A DNA stretch of 64,000 nucleotides from Cycas panzhihuaensis (GCA_023213395.1 CM041465.1:235731741-235795740), one strand, 5' to 3'. Numbered from the stretch's first letter, positions 45,241-57,830 are shown. Numbers and translations: made by a program. Notes: generated by a model from the sequence alone, not told the origin.

Positions 45241-47931
45241 TGGATACGTGTCTATGGGATAGCCACCTAACTAAATAAGTATGGTAAGAGCGGGTGATAA
45301 TATGATCGAGAAAGAGACCTATAAGTAGGGTAATTACCACGTAAGGCACCCCATGCACCGGAGCGTGAGTTCAGGACCTGCAATGGAATGTAGCTACCTA
45401 AGGGTGATCCCCCCACTTCGAACAAGAGGTAAGGAGGCATAGGGTTAGCCTGGGTTGACCTAAGGGAAGGATCCTCCCACCCTTAGATGGCTAGAAGGGG
45501 ATGGAAAGGAACCTTCGAGGGTTTCCCTAAAGCAATGGGAAACAAGGAAGGATAGGTAAGTAAGCAGCCTATGAACGAGGTCACCTTGGTTGCCCAGCGA
45601 AGCGGTGAACCAAGGGAAAATGAGAGGGATGAGCCAAGAAGGTGGGTCAAGGTATGCCTAAGCAAACTAACCAAATACAAAAAGGACAAGGGGAAAAGGA
45701 AGCTTGCATGGAAAAGGAGAGAAAAGGTGAAAGGGGCGGTTCCTAAGACCTTTTCCTATGAGTAAAGAAGATGCATGCAATGAAATAAATAAAGCATAAA
45801 CCAAGAGCAAAGTTAATTTTCCCTTTTGATTTCCAATGAATTAATTACTACTTATGTAAAGGAAAATCAAAAGGAAAAGGTGATAGGGTAGAGCGAAAGC
45901 ATGTACCCAGAACAGAAGCATGTCGTGATGATTTCACTCCCGAGGGATACCCAAGACTAGTCCACAAGGCGCGGTGGTCATGAAGCGTCACGGCGGATCG
46001 GAATAAGGGGCTCCCTTACCTTCCCTAGAAAAATACTAAAGTATAAAACCAAGGAAAGAAAGAGACTAAATGCTAGCGATAAATGAAGTATAAAAGTACA
46101 ACATACATAGAAGCACTTACCGGCAAAGGGACAAATGAAGAAAAGTCCTTTACGCTTTCCGAACACCTGCAAGTAGCCAACAACCTCTCCCTTTCTGGAG
46201 AAAGGGTACTAACATGCAATGACAAGATCCTAATAATACATGTCTATATAATACAAATATAAACTTAAACATGTATATGTTAGCATCAACACAATGATGA
46301 TAATATGTAAAGGAGGACAGCCAAAGCAAAAGGAAAGTAACCAGTAAGCCTCGGAGTGGCCCATCTCCTGCAAAGAACAACCCTAACCTCCCCCCAAAAG
46401 CCACAAGGCAGCGAGGGCAAGGCTAAGAAGGATGGTTGAAAATAGTACCAAGGGAGTTAAGAAGAGCCAAAGAAGACCTACGGTAAGTCAGGATGCTATG
46501 AAGAGCAAACTAGGCTGTCGGGAAGAGAGTTGGGCAAAGATCAAGTGGTTGGGACTTATGTGAGTTGCCTGGACCTGAGCACAAGCCCTCAAACCAGCAC
46601 TGCAACGTTTGACAACGTTGATTTCAGCGGCTAAGGAAGGCCCAACAAACCCTTGTTTGAGTACCAAGGACAGCACGAGGCAAGAGGGAAGGTTTGGGGG
46701 GCTTAAAGCCGCTTGAGGAGCATGGAAGGTGGTGTGAAATCCACCCAGCTCTCTCCCAAACCCTATGTCAACCCTCTATGCCGCTACCTTGAGCAACAAA
46801 TGCAGGTAAGGAGGCACTATAACAGGGGTAAAATAGTCCAATATAAAGAGGAAAACAACCCTCACAAAGACAAGCAAAATAGGGCATCAATTGCATAAGA
46901 AAAATAACTCAAATCAATGAATACTTGAGAGGAAGAGGAGAGGTGCTTGCCTCAGCCAAGGGCTAGTAAGGAGAGGTTGAGAAATCAGCCCAAAAACTAT
47001 GGTGTAGCAGGTTTGGGATCCTGCTAATGGAGTTGGAGGAAGAACACCTGCACTTGGAATGCTTGATGGTTGCCCAGGGCAAGAATCCACTGAAATCTCT
47101 CCAAGGGGCCCTCTCCAAGGTGTGTGAGGGGCTGGGAAGATGTCCTAGCCACACCAAAGGAGAGCTAGGCGCTAGAGGAGAGACACAGGTCCTGTAGCAA
47201 CAGTAGGGCAACAGAGAATAACAGATCACAACGTGGTTTCCTTGAGGAGCAATCTAAAAAGTGAGCAAAAAGTCCTCAAAAATGAGTATATGATGACTTA
47301 AGTACCTAACCCAAACCCTAAAGCGAGTGATTAGGGTGCAGCTGGGAGCGAGTTAAGTCATGAGACACGTGGCAGTTTCGTAATAAATGTGAAATTGGCA
47401 TGACGGATTTAAAAAAAATAAATTAGAACAGTCATACCACCGTAAAATCTGCGGTACCACGAAAATCGTGTCAGTATTTACCCAGAGGTAAAGCCAAGCC
47501 TGGCCAGCCAATCTAGGCTGTGGGCAGATGACAAAAAGGGTCAATAGAGGGCTGAGACACCTACCCAGGGGTGAATAAGCCGACAAACGGGTCCAAAAGA
47601 GCAAAAATAGGGCTCAAACAGTGCAGCAAGTCAACCAAATAATGACAGGTCATCATACGGGCAGAGGTGGTGCAAGCCAAGTGGAACTTGGAGCGAGGAG
47701 GGCAGAATGTAGGAAGTGGAATGGCCACGAGGGTGTTACATTCGTTGGGAGTGTACCCCTGCTATAGTCGTCATAGGCTGAAATAAGCGTAAATGAAGAC
47801 AAAGTCATCTACAAAGCCACAAACATGCAAACATACAAGCAAATACTCATTAAAAGAAAGCGATGACAAAGCAAGAAACATACCTACACTTACCTGAGTT
47901 AGCAATTCTGTATCCATTCTGTCGGGAAACA
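45241..47931 (-). repeat. Element B 3' LTR
   Basis: 2691 bp, from TGGATACGTG to GGGAAACA on the plus strand. It lacks a segment of about 20 bp present in the partner at about 60035-60054, which forms one arm of a palindrome there. Confidence 0.92.
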
Positions 47932-47946
47932 TTGCTTGTTGGCGTG
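47932..47946 (-). other. Element B polypurine tract position (degenerate)
   Basis: On the minus strand GCCAACAAGCAA stands where C has CCAAGGGGGCAG. The G run is lost, presumably by mutation after insertion. Confidence 0.5.
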
Positions 47947-48339
47947 ATGCCTCACCGCCGAAGCACAGTGCGATGGCGAATGCTGGCAACACAACTATCA
48001 GTAGCACATGTGTATATAGATATATCAATCAAGATCATAACAGTAGGCAAGGGTGTCGGTAAGTGTCATGGCAGAATGCGTGGATATGAAAGTAGCAGTG
48101 GAGACAACATAGGGGCTGCCTATGAGCCACCTGGGAATCAACTGGAAAAATGAAAAAGGTGAGGGGGCTGCCCCCACCATAAAAGATGCAGAAGGATATG
48201 CATAATCAAGTAAAGAGTAAGAAAATGGTAGGCACCATAGTTTTACCTCATTAGCAGCCAAGTTTCAGAGGTGCGAACGGGTCGTGAATCAAGGCGTAAG
48301 ATGACCTGGGGCTTGGGCGATAAGGTGGTCAGACAAGCC

Positions 48340-48789
48340 TCAGGGACGGTTAGTAAGGAGAGGAAGGCGCCGCTCAAGGATGAGGCAAACGAGACTATCT
48401 GCCTTAGCATTGAGGGCCCGAGGGATATGCTGGATATCAACAAAAGAGAAATGGGCCAGGAGAGATCTGGTGGCAGAAGCAAGAGTCCTCAAGTGAGGGC
48501 ATCACACCTGGTAAACCTAGGTGAGATGAGACACCACAACTTGAGAGTCGCAAAGTAAAACGATAGATCCATGATGGAAACAGAGAGCATCAGTAAGGGC
48601 TTCAATAATAGCTGCATATTCGACTTCGTTGTTAGTAGCCTCTAAGAGGAAGATCCCAGAGTGGAGGAGATCATGTCTAGAAGGGCTGCAGAGAATCCAT
48701 GCAGCGGCAAAAGGTCCAGGGTTACCACAACTTCCACTTTTGGTAAAGATGTAGATGGATATGGGTGACACAAAAGTCCTGGTAGTCAA
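48340..48789 (-). pseudogene. Element B archaeal-type RNase H (aRNH)
   Basis: Same domain as in C: IFTKSGSCGNPGPFAAAWIL, NNEVEYAAIIEALTDALCFH, LLCDSQVVVSHL, CPHLRTLAS, HIPRALNAKADSLVCLILE, with a TGA at 48340-48342. The first catalytic Asp (FTDGG in C) is Lys (FTKSG), and no ATG is found at the expected start. Two in-frame stops follow VSHLT and VYQV. The domain is recognisable but cannot be active. Between it and the LTR (47947-48339) I see no other gene. Confidence 0.82.
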
Positions 48790-49011
48790 TAGATAATAAA
48801 ATCAATACTTGAAAGGCAAGTAGAAAATGGCCGTGAAGGGTAAGAGGACCTACCAATGAGGATACCCAGGGCGAGAGTAAGCTGTTCGATTACCAACAGA
48901 GAGTGGTCAGAGGAAAAAGCCTCCTGGGGTGCCAAAAGGTCACCTCGGAAAGCGAAACATGCCCTCAGGCGGGGCAGCATTCCCTTTGGGGGCCCTAAGA
49001 GCAAGAAAGGA

Positions 49012-49131
49012 TCAGAGAAATGAGTCCAGGCGGCGAACGAGCCAAACGAGTATAAACTCGGGCATGCATGGGAGTGGCACGTAAAACGAGATAGAAGGGC
49101 CCAAGAAAAAAGTGCAAAAATGAGGCACCAT
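49012..49131 (-). pseudogene. Small conserved sense frame upstream of aRNH, element B
   Basis: An ATG at 49131 opens MVPHFCTFFLGPSISFYVPL and CMPEFILVW, homologous to the 125-codon frame of C, then shifts frame and stops at 49012. Similarity to C continues in another frame to 48790. It has no recognised domain. Confidence 0.35.
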
Positions 49132-49279
49132 AAATGCACCTATAAGAAAGAGCAAAAAGGGTGTCAAGAGAGCACAATAGGTGACAGGGCTAGAAGGCAA
49201 AGATAATCAGGGAAATGGGACAGTCCCAACAACTGTCGCAGGGCAAAAAATGGAAGAAGTGCCCAGTGGGACCCCCGCC

Positions 49280-49287
49280 TATATAAG
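49280..49287 (+). promoter_or_regulatory. TATA box of the truncated antisense gene, element B
   Basis: TATATAAG in the context CGCCTATATAAGGA, as in C and D. The upstream block CAGTCCCAACAACTGTCGCA (49221-49240) matches C. Confidence 0.75.
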
Positions 49288-49434
49288 GAAATTAAACGAA
49301 AAATGGATTCATTTTCACAGGCTCTTGTGAGAAACCAGAGCCATTTCCTTAGGCAGTAGAGCGCCACCCAACTTTAGAGGCACACAGGGAGAGATCAGAC
49401 CGTTGGATCAGAGAGCGGAGAGGGCCACGGATCG

Positions 49435-50359
49435 ATGGGGCGAGCAGGGGACCCGTGACCAGGGCCCGCAGGCTACGGATCGTGAGGGGATCTAGAGGGA
49501 CGAGAGTTGAGCCGGTCCCTACGAGGAGGGAGGCCCAGGCAGAGGAGGTGCCAGAGGATGAGGCACCCACAGCTGGCGGAGAGCCAGGAGGAGAGGATGC
49601 CACATGACCAAAGGAGCCGGCGGCCACAGCAAGTGAGACCTAGCCTTTTCTAGAGTCGTTTGGCATCCAGATAGATATTTGATTTGATTTGATCATGGCA
49701 TATGGTGAGATACATACTAACACATGGCATGTTGCATTGGCAAGTGTCGCAGAGATCCAGAGATTGATAGAGGCTGTGGTGAGGGAGATATTCCCTCAGG
49801 TGTATGCAGAGAGGCAACCGCCCATCGAGGTAGGAGATGAGCCTAGAGCGGCAGGTGCCCACATAGAGGCATTCGCACCGTTGGTGAGGATGAGAGACAT
49901 ATGGGCCACAGAGTCCCAAGAGCACGTGACATCCCAGGGACAACTGTAGTAGGAGAGAGATGATGTGAGGCATGAGAGGGACGAGCTACGCGGACGGGTG
50001 CAGGCTCTAGAGGCACAGGGCGGAGCAGGCAGAGATGCCAAGAGAAGAGTCTATATAGTAGTACTCACAGAGCACCTCAGAGTGATGGAGGAAGCACTCT
50101 GAGGAGAGAGGGATCGTATCCAGGCCTGATACAATCAGCTAGTAGCACAGATGGTGTCGAGGTCGAGCTGAAGCAGGACGCATACCCACATAGCGACGAT
50201 GACCCTAAGATAACCACGAGACGAGGTAAGCAAGGCGGGCAACTCATGGAGGCCCAGGAGGAGCCTCGAAGGGATGTGGTCCCTAGGAGAGGGATCACAT
50301 AGACTAGGAGATGGTACCCCAGGAGTGGGGCAGTAGTAGAGTAGGAGATGTACATATGA
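49435..50359 (+). pseudogene. Truncated antisense gene of element B: PMD exon deleted, coiled-coil tail kept
   Basis: An ATG at 49435 sits where exon 1 begins in C and D. Within about 20 bases the sequence jumps to the tail that lies near the end of exon 2 in D (VTRARRLRIVRGS, then a Glu-rich stretch to 49632). Intron 1 and the whole PMD core are missing. Intron 2 remains (49633 to about 49743, GTGAGA donor; the acceptor reads GGCAAG, with a probable change of the AG). Exon 3 follows (VAEIQRLIEAVVREIFPQVY, VQALEAQGGAG, EHLRVMEEAL), a coiled-coil region with several stops, and ends at a TGA at 50357-50359. The exon 1 ATG is out of frame with the tail and reaches a TGA after seven codons. Confidence 0.7.
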
Positions 50360-51005
50360 TTTTGATAGGGAAAAGCGCAGGCCTCCAGGGGATCATATAT
50401 AGGACCATATGATTGTACCCCCCCTACAAGGACACCAGCTTCCCAGATGTATGATGTGACATGATTTTTTGGATGTATATATATATACGGGGTAATTGAA
50501 ACCCCATTTGGATATGAGATGTTGTGTATATATCATGTGTGGATGACATGTATGTTTATTTTGTATGTTGTAAATGCTAAGTTGTGAATATTTTATGTTG
50601 TGAATATTTTATTGTATGATGCACACATTCCCTTCCATGTATGGCTATATGTCTAATAGGAGCACACACACACGTCATGAGTGGAGATGATAGAGAGGTA
50701 TGAGGTTAGAGGATAGAGTGGTATACACGTCTATGGAAGAGCATAGCGAAATATGCGAAGGAAATAGCAGACAGGAGAGAGGAAGCGACGATGCTCCAAA
50801 GTGTCATCCTGATTGGGGAGTGCCTAAGCAGGAAGACAAAAGTTCCCGAGAGGGTATAGGAACGTGGGTTCCGCAGAAGGAACTAGAAGGAAGAGGGAGG
50901 ATCCATCTTAAATTGCCATTCTACCTGTGGTTGGGAAGAATGAGGACAACCTAAGATGGTAGTTTAGGCTCATGTTAGAGCAGGGCGAAGGGATCGCCGA
51001 AAGAT
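50360..51005. other. Convergent non-coding gap between the antisense gene and pol, element B
   Basis: Contains a (TA)n run near 50480, a short AT-rich tandem repeat near 50580-50620, and the post-pol block conserved among all copies near 50880-50970. No gene is seen. Confidence 0.7.
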
Positions 51006-54000
51006 CATGCGTAAAACTTCTTAAGGAATTTCCCATTAACAGCTTTCTCAAATTCAAGCCCTTCTAGGGTGGATATCCTATAGGCACCATTACCGAGGGA
51101 TTCGATAATGATGAAAGGACCAACCTATCGGGGTTTGAATTTGGTCAAGTGATCATGGAGATACTTGAGCTTGAGGACGTGGTCCCCAGGAAACAAAGGA
51201 TGGGAACGAAGATGTTTATCGTAGGTCCTTTGTGAGCGAGCTTTGGATGCCAGGTTAGCCTGATAAGCGGCTAAGCGTTTCTCATCCAAAGCCTTGAGGT
51301 CCAAAAGGCGAGCCTGCCGAATCGACTCCTCGTCGATGAGACCTCGAAGGGAGACTCGCAAGGAAGGAATCTCCACCTCCAGCGAGAGTACTTCTTCGGT
51401 ATTGTAGACTAGGGAGAACGGGGTCATTCTCGTGGTGGAACGGATAGAGGTGTGGTAAGCCCACAAAGCGGAGGGCAGCTGAAGGTGCCAATCCTTTTGG
51501 GACTGACCAACGGTTCTCTTGAGAATGTTGATGAGAGTCTTATTGAAAGACTCCACCTGGCCATTTGCCTGAGGGTAGTAAGGGGAGGAAGTCTTGTGAG
51601 AAATTTTGAACTTCTCACAAAGCTCATCCATCTCCTTATTACAGAAAGGAGTTTTATTGTCAGTGATTAGGACATCCGGAATCCCAAAATGGCAAATGAT
51701 GTGCTAGTAAATGAACGTGGCAATCATTTTACTAGGGGTAGTGATCAAGGGGATGGCCTCTGCCCATTTGGTGAAATATTTTGTGGCAGTCAAGATAAAC
51801 TTGTGCTGCGACGACGAAGGCGGGGAGATAGCCCCAATGAGGTCTAGTCCCTACTGAGCAAAAGGCCATGGTGAAATAATAGAATGCAGGGCCTCAGAAG
51901 GCACATGGGAAATGTTGGCGTATTCCTAACATCACTGACATTTTAGAGCAAAGGTGTGAGCATCCTTAAAAAGGGATGGCCAAAAATAACCCATGCGAAG
52001 GATCCTCTAAGCCATAGACTGGCCCCTAAAGTGACCTCCATAAATACCATGGTGGCATTCGCGAAGTACCTAGTTGGCTTCGTCCATAGTGATGCAGCAG
52101 AGGAGGATCCCATCGAAGGACCTCTTATACAATACCTCATCCATGAGGAGGTATTGCCTGGCAGAAGTCTGGATGCGAGATCTAACCTTAGTACTGGCAT
52201 CGAGGCAGTATTGCTGCTGCGTAAGATACCGCACTATATCACTGTACCACTCATTATCGATGAGTGGATGGGGAGAGACTCCCTGAATCGTCAAGATAGA
52301 CTCATCGGGGAGAGAGTCATCAACGGGGGCACCAAAGGAGTTAGGGATAAGGGCGTCCATGAGTTGCTCGGCCACTACCATTCCCTTCTTTGATTTTTGG
52401 TTGACGATATGGAGGTCGAATTCTTGAAGTAGGATGACCCATCGACCAGCCCTACCCATTAAGTCTGAATGAGTCAGCAAGTATCGCAAGGGATCAGATT
52501 GAACGATCACCTTGGTGGTGTTGCCAAGCAAGTAGTGTCTAAACTTCTTGGTCACATGGACCAAGGAGAGGCACTCCTTCTCGGCAGGGGAATAGTTAAG
52601 CTCAGCAGCCACGAGGGTACGACTGATGAAATATATAGCTCTCTCAGTTCCTGAATCATCCTCTTGGGCTAACATAGCACCCAAGGACTCACCAGTCACC
52701 GAGGTGTATAGGGTGAAGGGCCTATCGAATCGAGGAGGTGCCAACATAGGAGCAAAAGCAAAGGCTTCCTTAAGTCCTTCGAAGGCCTTTTGGGTCTTAT
52801 TAGACCAAGCAAAAGGAGCTCCCTTCTTCAACAGGTTCGTGAGGGGTTTAGCACTCACAGCAAAGTCTGCTAAGAAGTGCCTAAGAAAACCAAGCCTTCC
52901 TAGAAATGACTTAATCTGTCATTGAGTTCTAGGTGGTGGTATGCCAAGGATTGCCCTGACCTTGTCAGGGTCAATCTGAATTCCTTGTATGGACATAAGG
53001 AACACAAGGAGTTTACCCGAGATAACGGCAAATATACACTTGAGCAGATTTAAACTGACGTGATATTTACGGTATCGTGAGAAGATGGCACGCAAGTCAG
53101 ATGGATGATGGGCCTTGACACGGGAGAGACCCATCATATCATCCATGAAGACCTCCAATGTATTATCAATGAGGTCGTGGAAAATGAAATGCATGGCTCT
53201 TTGGTAAGTAGCGCCTGCATTCTTAAGACCAAAGGGCATTGCCTTATAGGTGAAGGTACCCCAAGGTGTAGTGAAGGCCATCTTGTGGCGGTCTTCAGGA
53301 GAAATCTGAATCTGGTAATAGCCAGAGAAGCTGTCCATTAGGGACATAACTCCAAATCTGACAATGCGATCAATAATTTGATCGATAAACGGTAATGGGA
53401 AGTTGTCCTTAGGACAAGCATTATTGATGTCACAGAAATTGACACATATACGGATTACCCCATTCTTTTTAGCAATGGGGATAATGTTGGAGACCCACTT
53501 AGGGTAGTCAATGGAAGTAATAAGCCCAGCATCCAGAAGCTTCTCAACCTCCATCTTGACGGCGGATGAGAGCTTGAGTAAAGGGACGTTATACAGTGCA
53601 TGGGTGGGCACCGGGAATGGTGGTGAGGTTATGAGTGACAATGGAGGGGTTGATTCCCTTCATGTCAGCATAGTCCCACGTAAACATGTCTCGAAACTCC
53701 TATAATAGAAGGGAGTACTCCCTTATCTCATCAGGGGAACATTCCAACCTGGCCTTAATGACCTTGCTGGGGGCCAAGACTATGTCTTGGGTCACCCCCA
53801 TGCACATGGCATTGCCCTCCTTGAAGTGGAGAGGAGCAAGGTCAACAAGAAGAGATGGAATAGGAGACGGGATTGGATCGGCAAGTGTGGATCCAATCGC
53901 AAGGATCTTCTGGTGACCAAGCCTGTGGTGACTAGGAAGCAAGTTGGGCGCAAAACCTGCTAGATGCTCAAGCAGGGCTTCATCATCCTCGAAGTAATCC

Positions 54001-55001
54001 ACCCCATGGATGACCTTACTTCGAGTAGAGGAAGCACTAGAGGGAGCAGAAGCAACAGGACCGTGATGGTCATCGGGTTACTCAACTTCCTCGTGGGATT
54101 ATGAAGGAAAGTCAAAAGGAGGCTCCTCAGAAGGAGCAAAAGGCAGTTCTTTGAAGCCATTACCTATGGGGGGTAATGAAGAAGAAGAACTGATGATGGG
54201 CAGGTCAATACGAGCAATGACATGTGACACGCAGGAGTGGCTAGCCTCACTAACGAGAGAGGTTCTAGATGGGGATCTAGAACAAGATGGGTGCGATCTA
54301 CTGGTACAGAGGAAAGAGACAGGGTGAAGACAATCCTCATCCTCGTCGTATGAGTCGTCATCACTAAACGAAGTGAGGTACCTGTAACTCCCAACGCCAA
54401 TAGGGGCGAACTGCGTGAGACTAGGGGAAGAAGATGCGGGATCTTCTTCAGATGGGTTAGGTATGCCAATAGAGTAGGTCGAGGCATATATAGAAGGACC
54501 TCGGTTTGCCGAATTGGTAGAACAAGTTTGTTTGGTAAATGGGCATTTGTAGGGAATCACTCTCATCTGTCTGTCATGGATGAATTTAAGTTGTCCCCAA
54601 AGAGTCGAGCACATGGCTCCCATTTGGTTGAGCCATGGACGACCTAGAAGGAGGTTATAGTCAACGTCAACGTCAAGGACTACAACATCAGCAAGAACAG
54701 TCTTGCCCTCAAGGGTGAGCAGAATCATGACAGATCCTAAAGAGGTCTTGTCGCTACTATCATAACCTTGGCATTACCACGGAACAAGTTCCAAGGCAGA
54801 GATACCAAGCTCTTGCATGACACGCAAGGGCATGGCATTGACAGAAGAACCGTTATTAACAATAGTCCTTCGAAGGGTACAATCGGGTGTATCGATAGTG
54901 ATAGTGAATGGGAAGTTCCACTGACGTTCCCTTTCACCGGCAAGGGGAAGATCCTTAGGATCAAATGAGATAACGGGTCCACAACTTTGGATAATGCCCA
55001 A
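51006..55001 (-). pseudogene. pol: Element B pol (protease, RT, RNase H, integrase), nearly open
   Basis: Minus strand. The protease at 54774-55001 has WNFPFTITIDTPDCTLRR, then TIVNNGSSVNAMPLRVM, with Asn replacing the catalytic Asp of VDNGSS. A linker (54099-54728) begins in the LLGRPWLNQMG region. RT lies at 52919-53641: VEKLLDAGLITSIDYPKW, SLMDSFSGYYQIQISPED, AMPFGLKNAGATYQRA, FMDDMMGLSRVKAHHPSDL. RNase H lies at 52070-52858 (KTQKAFEGLKEAF, GTERAIYFISRTLVAAELNY). Integrase lies at about 51006-52070. It keeps the Asp of ITDNKTPF and the Glu of PQANGQVESFNKT, then WAYHTSIRSTTRMTPFSLVY and the tail KFLKKFYA before a TGA at 51006. Few stops remain. This is the best template in the window for family comparison. 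Confidence 0.93.
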
Positions 55002-55039
55002 AGTGTGGACATGTGCATCACTCGATCCTAAAGCTTCTA

Positions 55040-57635
55040 GGAGGAGGGCCTGCTACTCGGGATAACTCCTCAAAATGTCCATCAAGGACATTCCTGCGGT
55101 AATAATATGAAGCTCATCCACAATAGAGAAGGGCTTACCCTTCGTCGTAGGTTGGGTAAGTGCCCTTCAGAAATCGTAACGACCTGGGCGTATAGGAATA
55201 GCCTTGGGAAAGAGGGGTATTTCTGGAGGAAGGTTCTCTGGAAGAGGGTCAGCGGGAGTGGAAGAAGAAGAAGCTCCCGTTGCTTCCTTGGCGGCCTGAG
55301 ACCGCGTAAAGGCATAGGAAGGAGTTCCTTCAAGCAACTGGATCATCTTCTTCCCCTTGTTCCGGGGTCGCGAAGGTGATGGGGTGCGACGACTAAGAGA
55401 ACGAGAGGAAGAAGACGAGTTCCGGGCACCCTTCTCTTTGTTGCAGGAAAGATGGGACTTAGGCGATCTTCCTCTATTCTGGTTATTCTTGGTTTGGGTG
55501 TTGCGATCACGTTCCCCGTGTTTAGGGAACAGATCCTTGTGAACTGGTTGATCCAAATTAGGCCTTGAGGCCCGTTTGGGGGAAGAGTCACATCGAGGGG
55601 TATTCTTAGGATGCTGGGCCCTATAATGCAAATCATCATGGAAGCACTCCCCATGAATGGAGCACCACTTCTTCTCAAGCGGAGGATCTGGCCTTCTCGC
55701 TTGGGAGGACTGGGCGTTTTCATTCCTGGGGAGAGAAGTTTGAGTTGTTTGTTGGATGTAGGAGATGAAGGAGCTTGAAGCTTGAGTTCCTTCATCGTAT
55801 ACTCGAACGAGCGTATGGCTGATGTGAGAGGGTCTAAAGTCCTCTCAATCGGATGAGAGGAAGACCGGGTAGGTTATGAAGGTTTGGTATCTTTGGTTGG
55901 GGGTGGTGCCTCATGGCACTGTGAGGGCTTAAGAGGTTTCTTGAGACTGGCTTGGATCTCAATAGCCTCCAATGCCAAACACTTGGCAATCGCGGAGTCG
56001 CACGTGGTCGCCCCTATTTTAAGGACTTCCACATGTACTTCGGGATGAAGTGCATTGACGCTGAGATCTTGCTTCAATTCCTTGCACAAAGTTACCTTAG
56101 TGGAGTGAAGCAAGTTATGAAATCGCCACACAAAGTCACGATTCATTTCATCGTGACCTTGTTTGAGTGAAAGGAGTGACTTCATTCCACTCTCGAATGG
56201 ATGAGCTACATCAAAATAGTTGATGAACTCATCCACCAATTACTGGAATGAATGGATGGAATGGGCAGGGAGATGGTAGAACCACTTGAGGGCGTTACCC
56301 TGCAAGGATCGCGGGAATAATTTCATTAAAATGTGGTTATAAGCCTATTAATCAATGCATGCCATAGAAAAGCTACGCACATGCTCCGCTGGGTCTTGTG
56401 ACGAAGTTCTGTCGAATCTAGGAACTTTAGGGGGATGAGGCGGCAGATTGGTTCTTAATGCCTCAATGGATAGAGGTGTTGACCTAAAGTCCATGAAGGG
56501 ATGTGCCCTCGCCTGGACCATAGGATCAATGAACGATGTAGTGGGTAACGAACACGAAGTGGATGGGGGTGGAACACCCATCCCTCCTTGAGGAAATGCC
56601 CCCTGCTAAGAAGAGGTGTGGGGGTAGGTGCCTTAGAAGGGAGTCAGGTTCTGCAAAGGCACAACAAATGGAATTATCTTTGGATGATGGACAAGATGGA
56701 TGCGGAACCAGGTTTTTCCCATACGGGCCACCCATAGGTGGAGCGATCCCATATGGGTGTAGCGGATCTACCCCATAAGCTGAGAGATGGCTTCCTCTAC
56801 CCTGCCCCTAAGGTTGAGAAGTGTACCCTAGGGGAGAATAGAAGGAAGCACCAATGTGTTGGTTTTGAGGGTGTGTAGGAGTAGGTCCCATATGACTGGT
56901 AGCCAAAAGGCTAGTAGGACTGACGGGCCTACTAGGAAAGGTATGCACCACATTAGGGGATGGCACATTAATTTGACTAGGGATGAGTATGCTAACCTTA
57001 AATTGAGGGAAAGACATACCATAGGAAGGTCCCGAAACACTAGGACCTCAATGAGAAACGGAAGGCGCAACATGTGCCCCTACGGGAATAGGAAAGGAGC
57101 GGGACATATGCGTAGGCACGAAGGGATTTGTTGTCAAAGGAAGAGTAGATGAGGATGAGGCATGCAGGGGAGGAGTGGAAGAAGAGGAAGCTCATCCACG
57201 AAGAGCACCCTCAAGCCATCCAGGACGCAGTTGCAAGCGTGTTACATGGCGACACTCATTGAGAGCTTCAACTACATCGACAAGAGGGGTTCCTACATAC
57301 TCGTAAGAGGTAGTTGGGACCTCAAACGAGGTAGGTCCCTCGGGATGTTCCTCATAAGAGTCACTGATTAAGTGGTAAGTCTCAGGAGGAACGGATCCTT
57401 CCACCATATGGGTAGAGGGATGGACGTTGAGTGAGTGATGTTGGTCACTTAGGTAATAAAGGGGGTCATCACCCCCTTGGGTGGACCCGGGAATAGAGGA
57501 AGGAAAAACATGGGTTTCTAAGGTTGAGGTGTGGTAGGCCCAATCAGAAGAGTATCCCTCCATAGTCAAATCAGAATCTGACAAAGGAAGAGGGCAATAC
57601 TCAGGGTCTTCTAACAATGGAGGTAGATCATGCAA
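55040..57635 (-). pseudogene. gag: Element B gag pseudogene
   Basis: The N-terminal part (57192-57635) starts MHDLPPLLEDPEYCPLPLSD. A Pro/Ser-rich middle follows (56808-57017). The core spans 55874-56581: PPHPPKVPRFDRTSSQD, EHVRSFSMACID, INYFDVAHPFESGMK, SLKQGHDEMNRDFVWRF, VEVLKIGATTCDSAI. The knuckle-like WCSIHGECFHDD with YRAQHP lies near 55620-55670. The linker toward protease has KMIQLLEGTPSYAFTRSQ (55167-55631). Stops separate the segments (after MACID, for instance). The total would be about 860 codons, long for a gag and typical of these large elements. The leader to the PBS (57636-57811) holds nothing else. Confidence 0.87.
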
Positions 57636-57811
57636 GCGACGAGAAAAACATCACATGCAAGATCAACCAAAAATGTTAGGGAAAAAGAGAGGGCGATAAA
57701 GGCACACGCTACCGAGGGTCGCCCAACGAAGAGATCGAAATAGGTGAAAAAGGATCACAAAAGGTAGCAAAACCAATGGAAGAGAGCAGAAACTAGCTCC
57801 CTTACTGGCAC

Positions 57812-57829
57812 TCCCCAATATGGTCACCA
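57812..57829 (-). other. Element B primer binding site
   Basis: TGGTGACCATATTGGGGA on the minus strand, separated from the LTR end by one C. It is the cleanest of the three sites. The following AGTAAGGGAGCTAGTT is also shared with D. Confidence 0.8.
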
Positions 57830-57830
57830 G

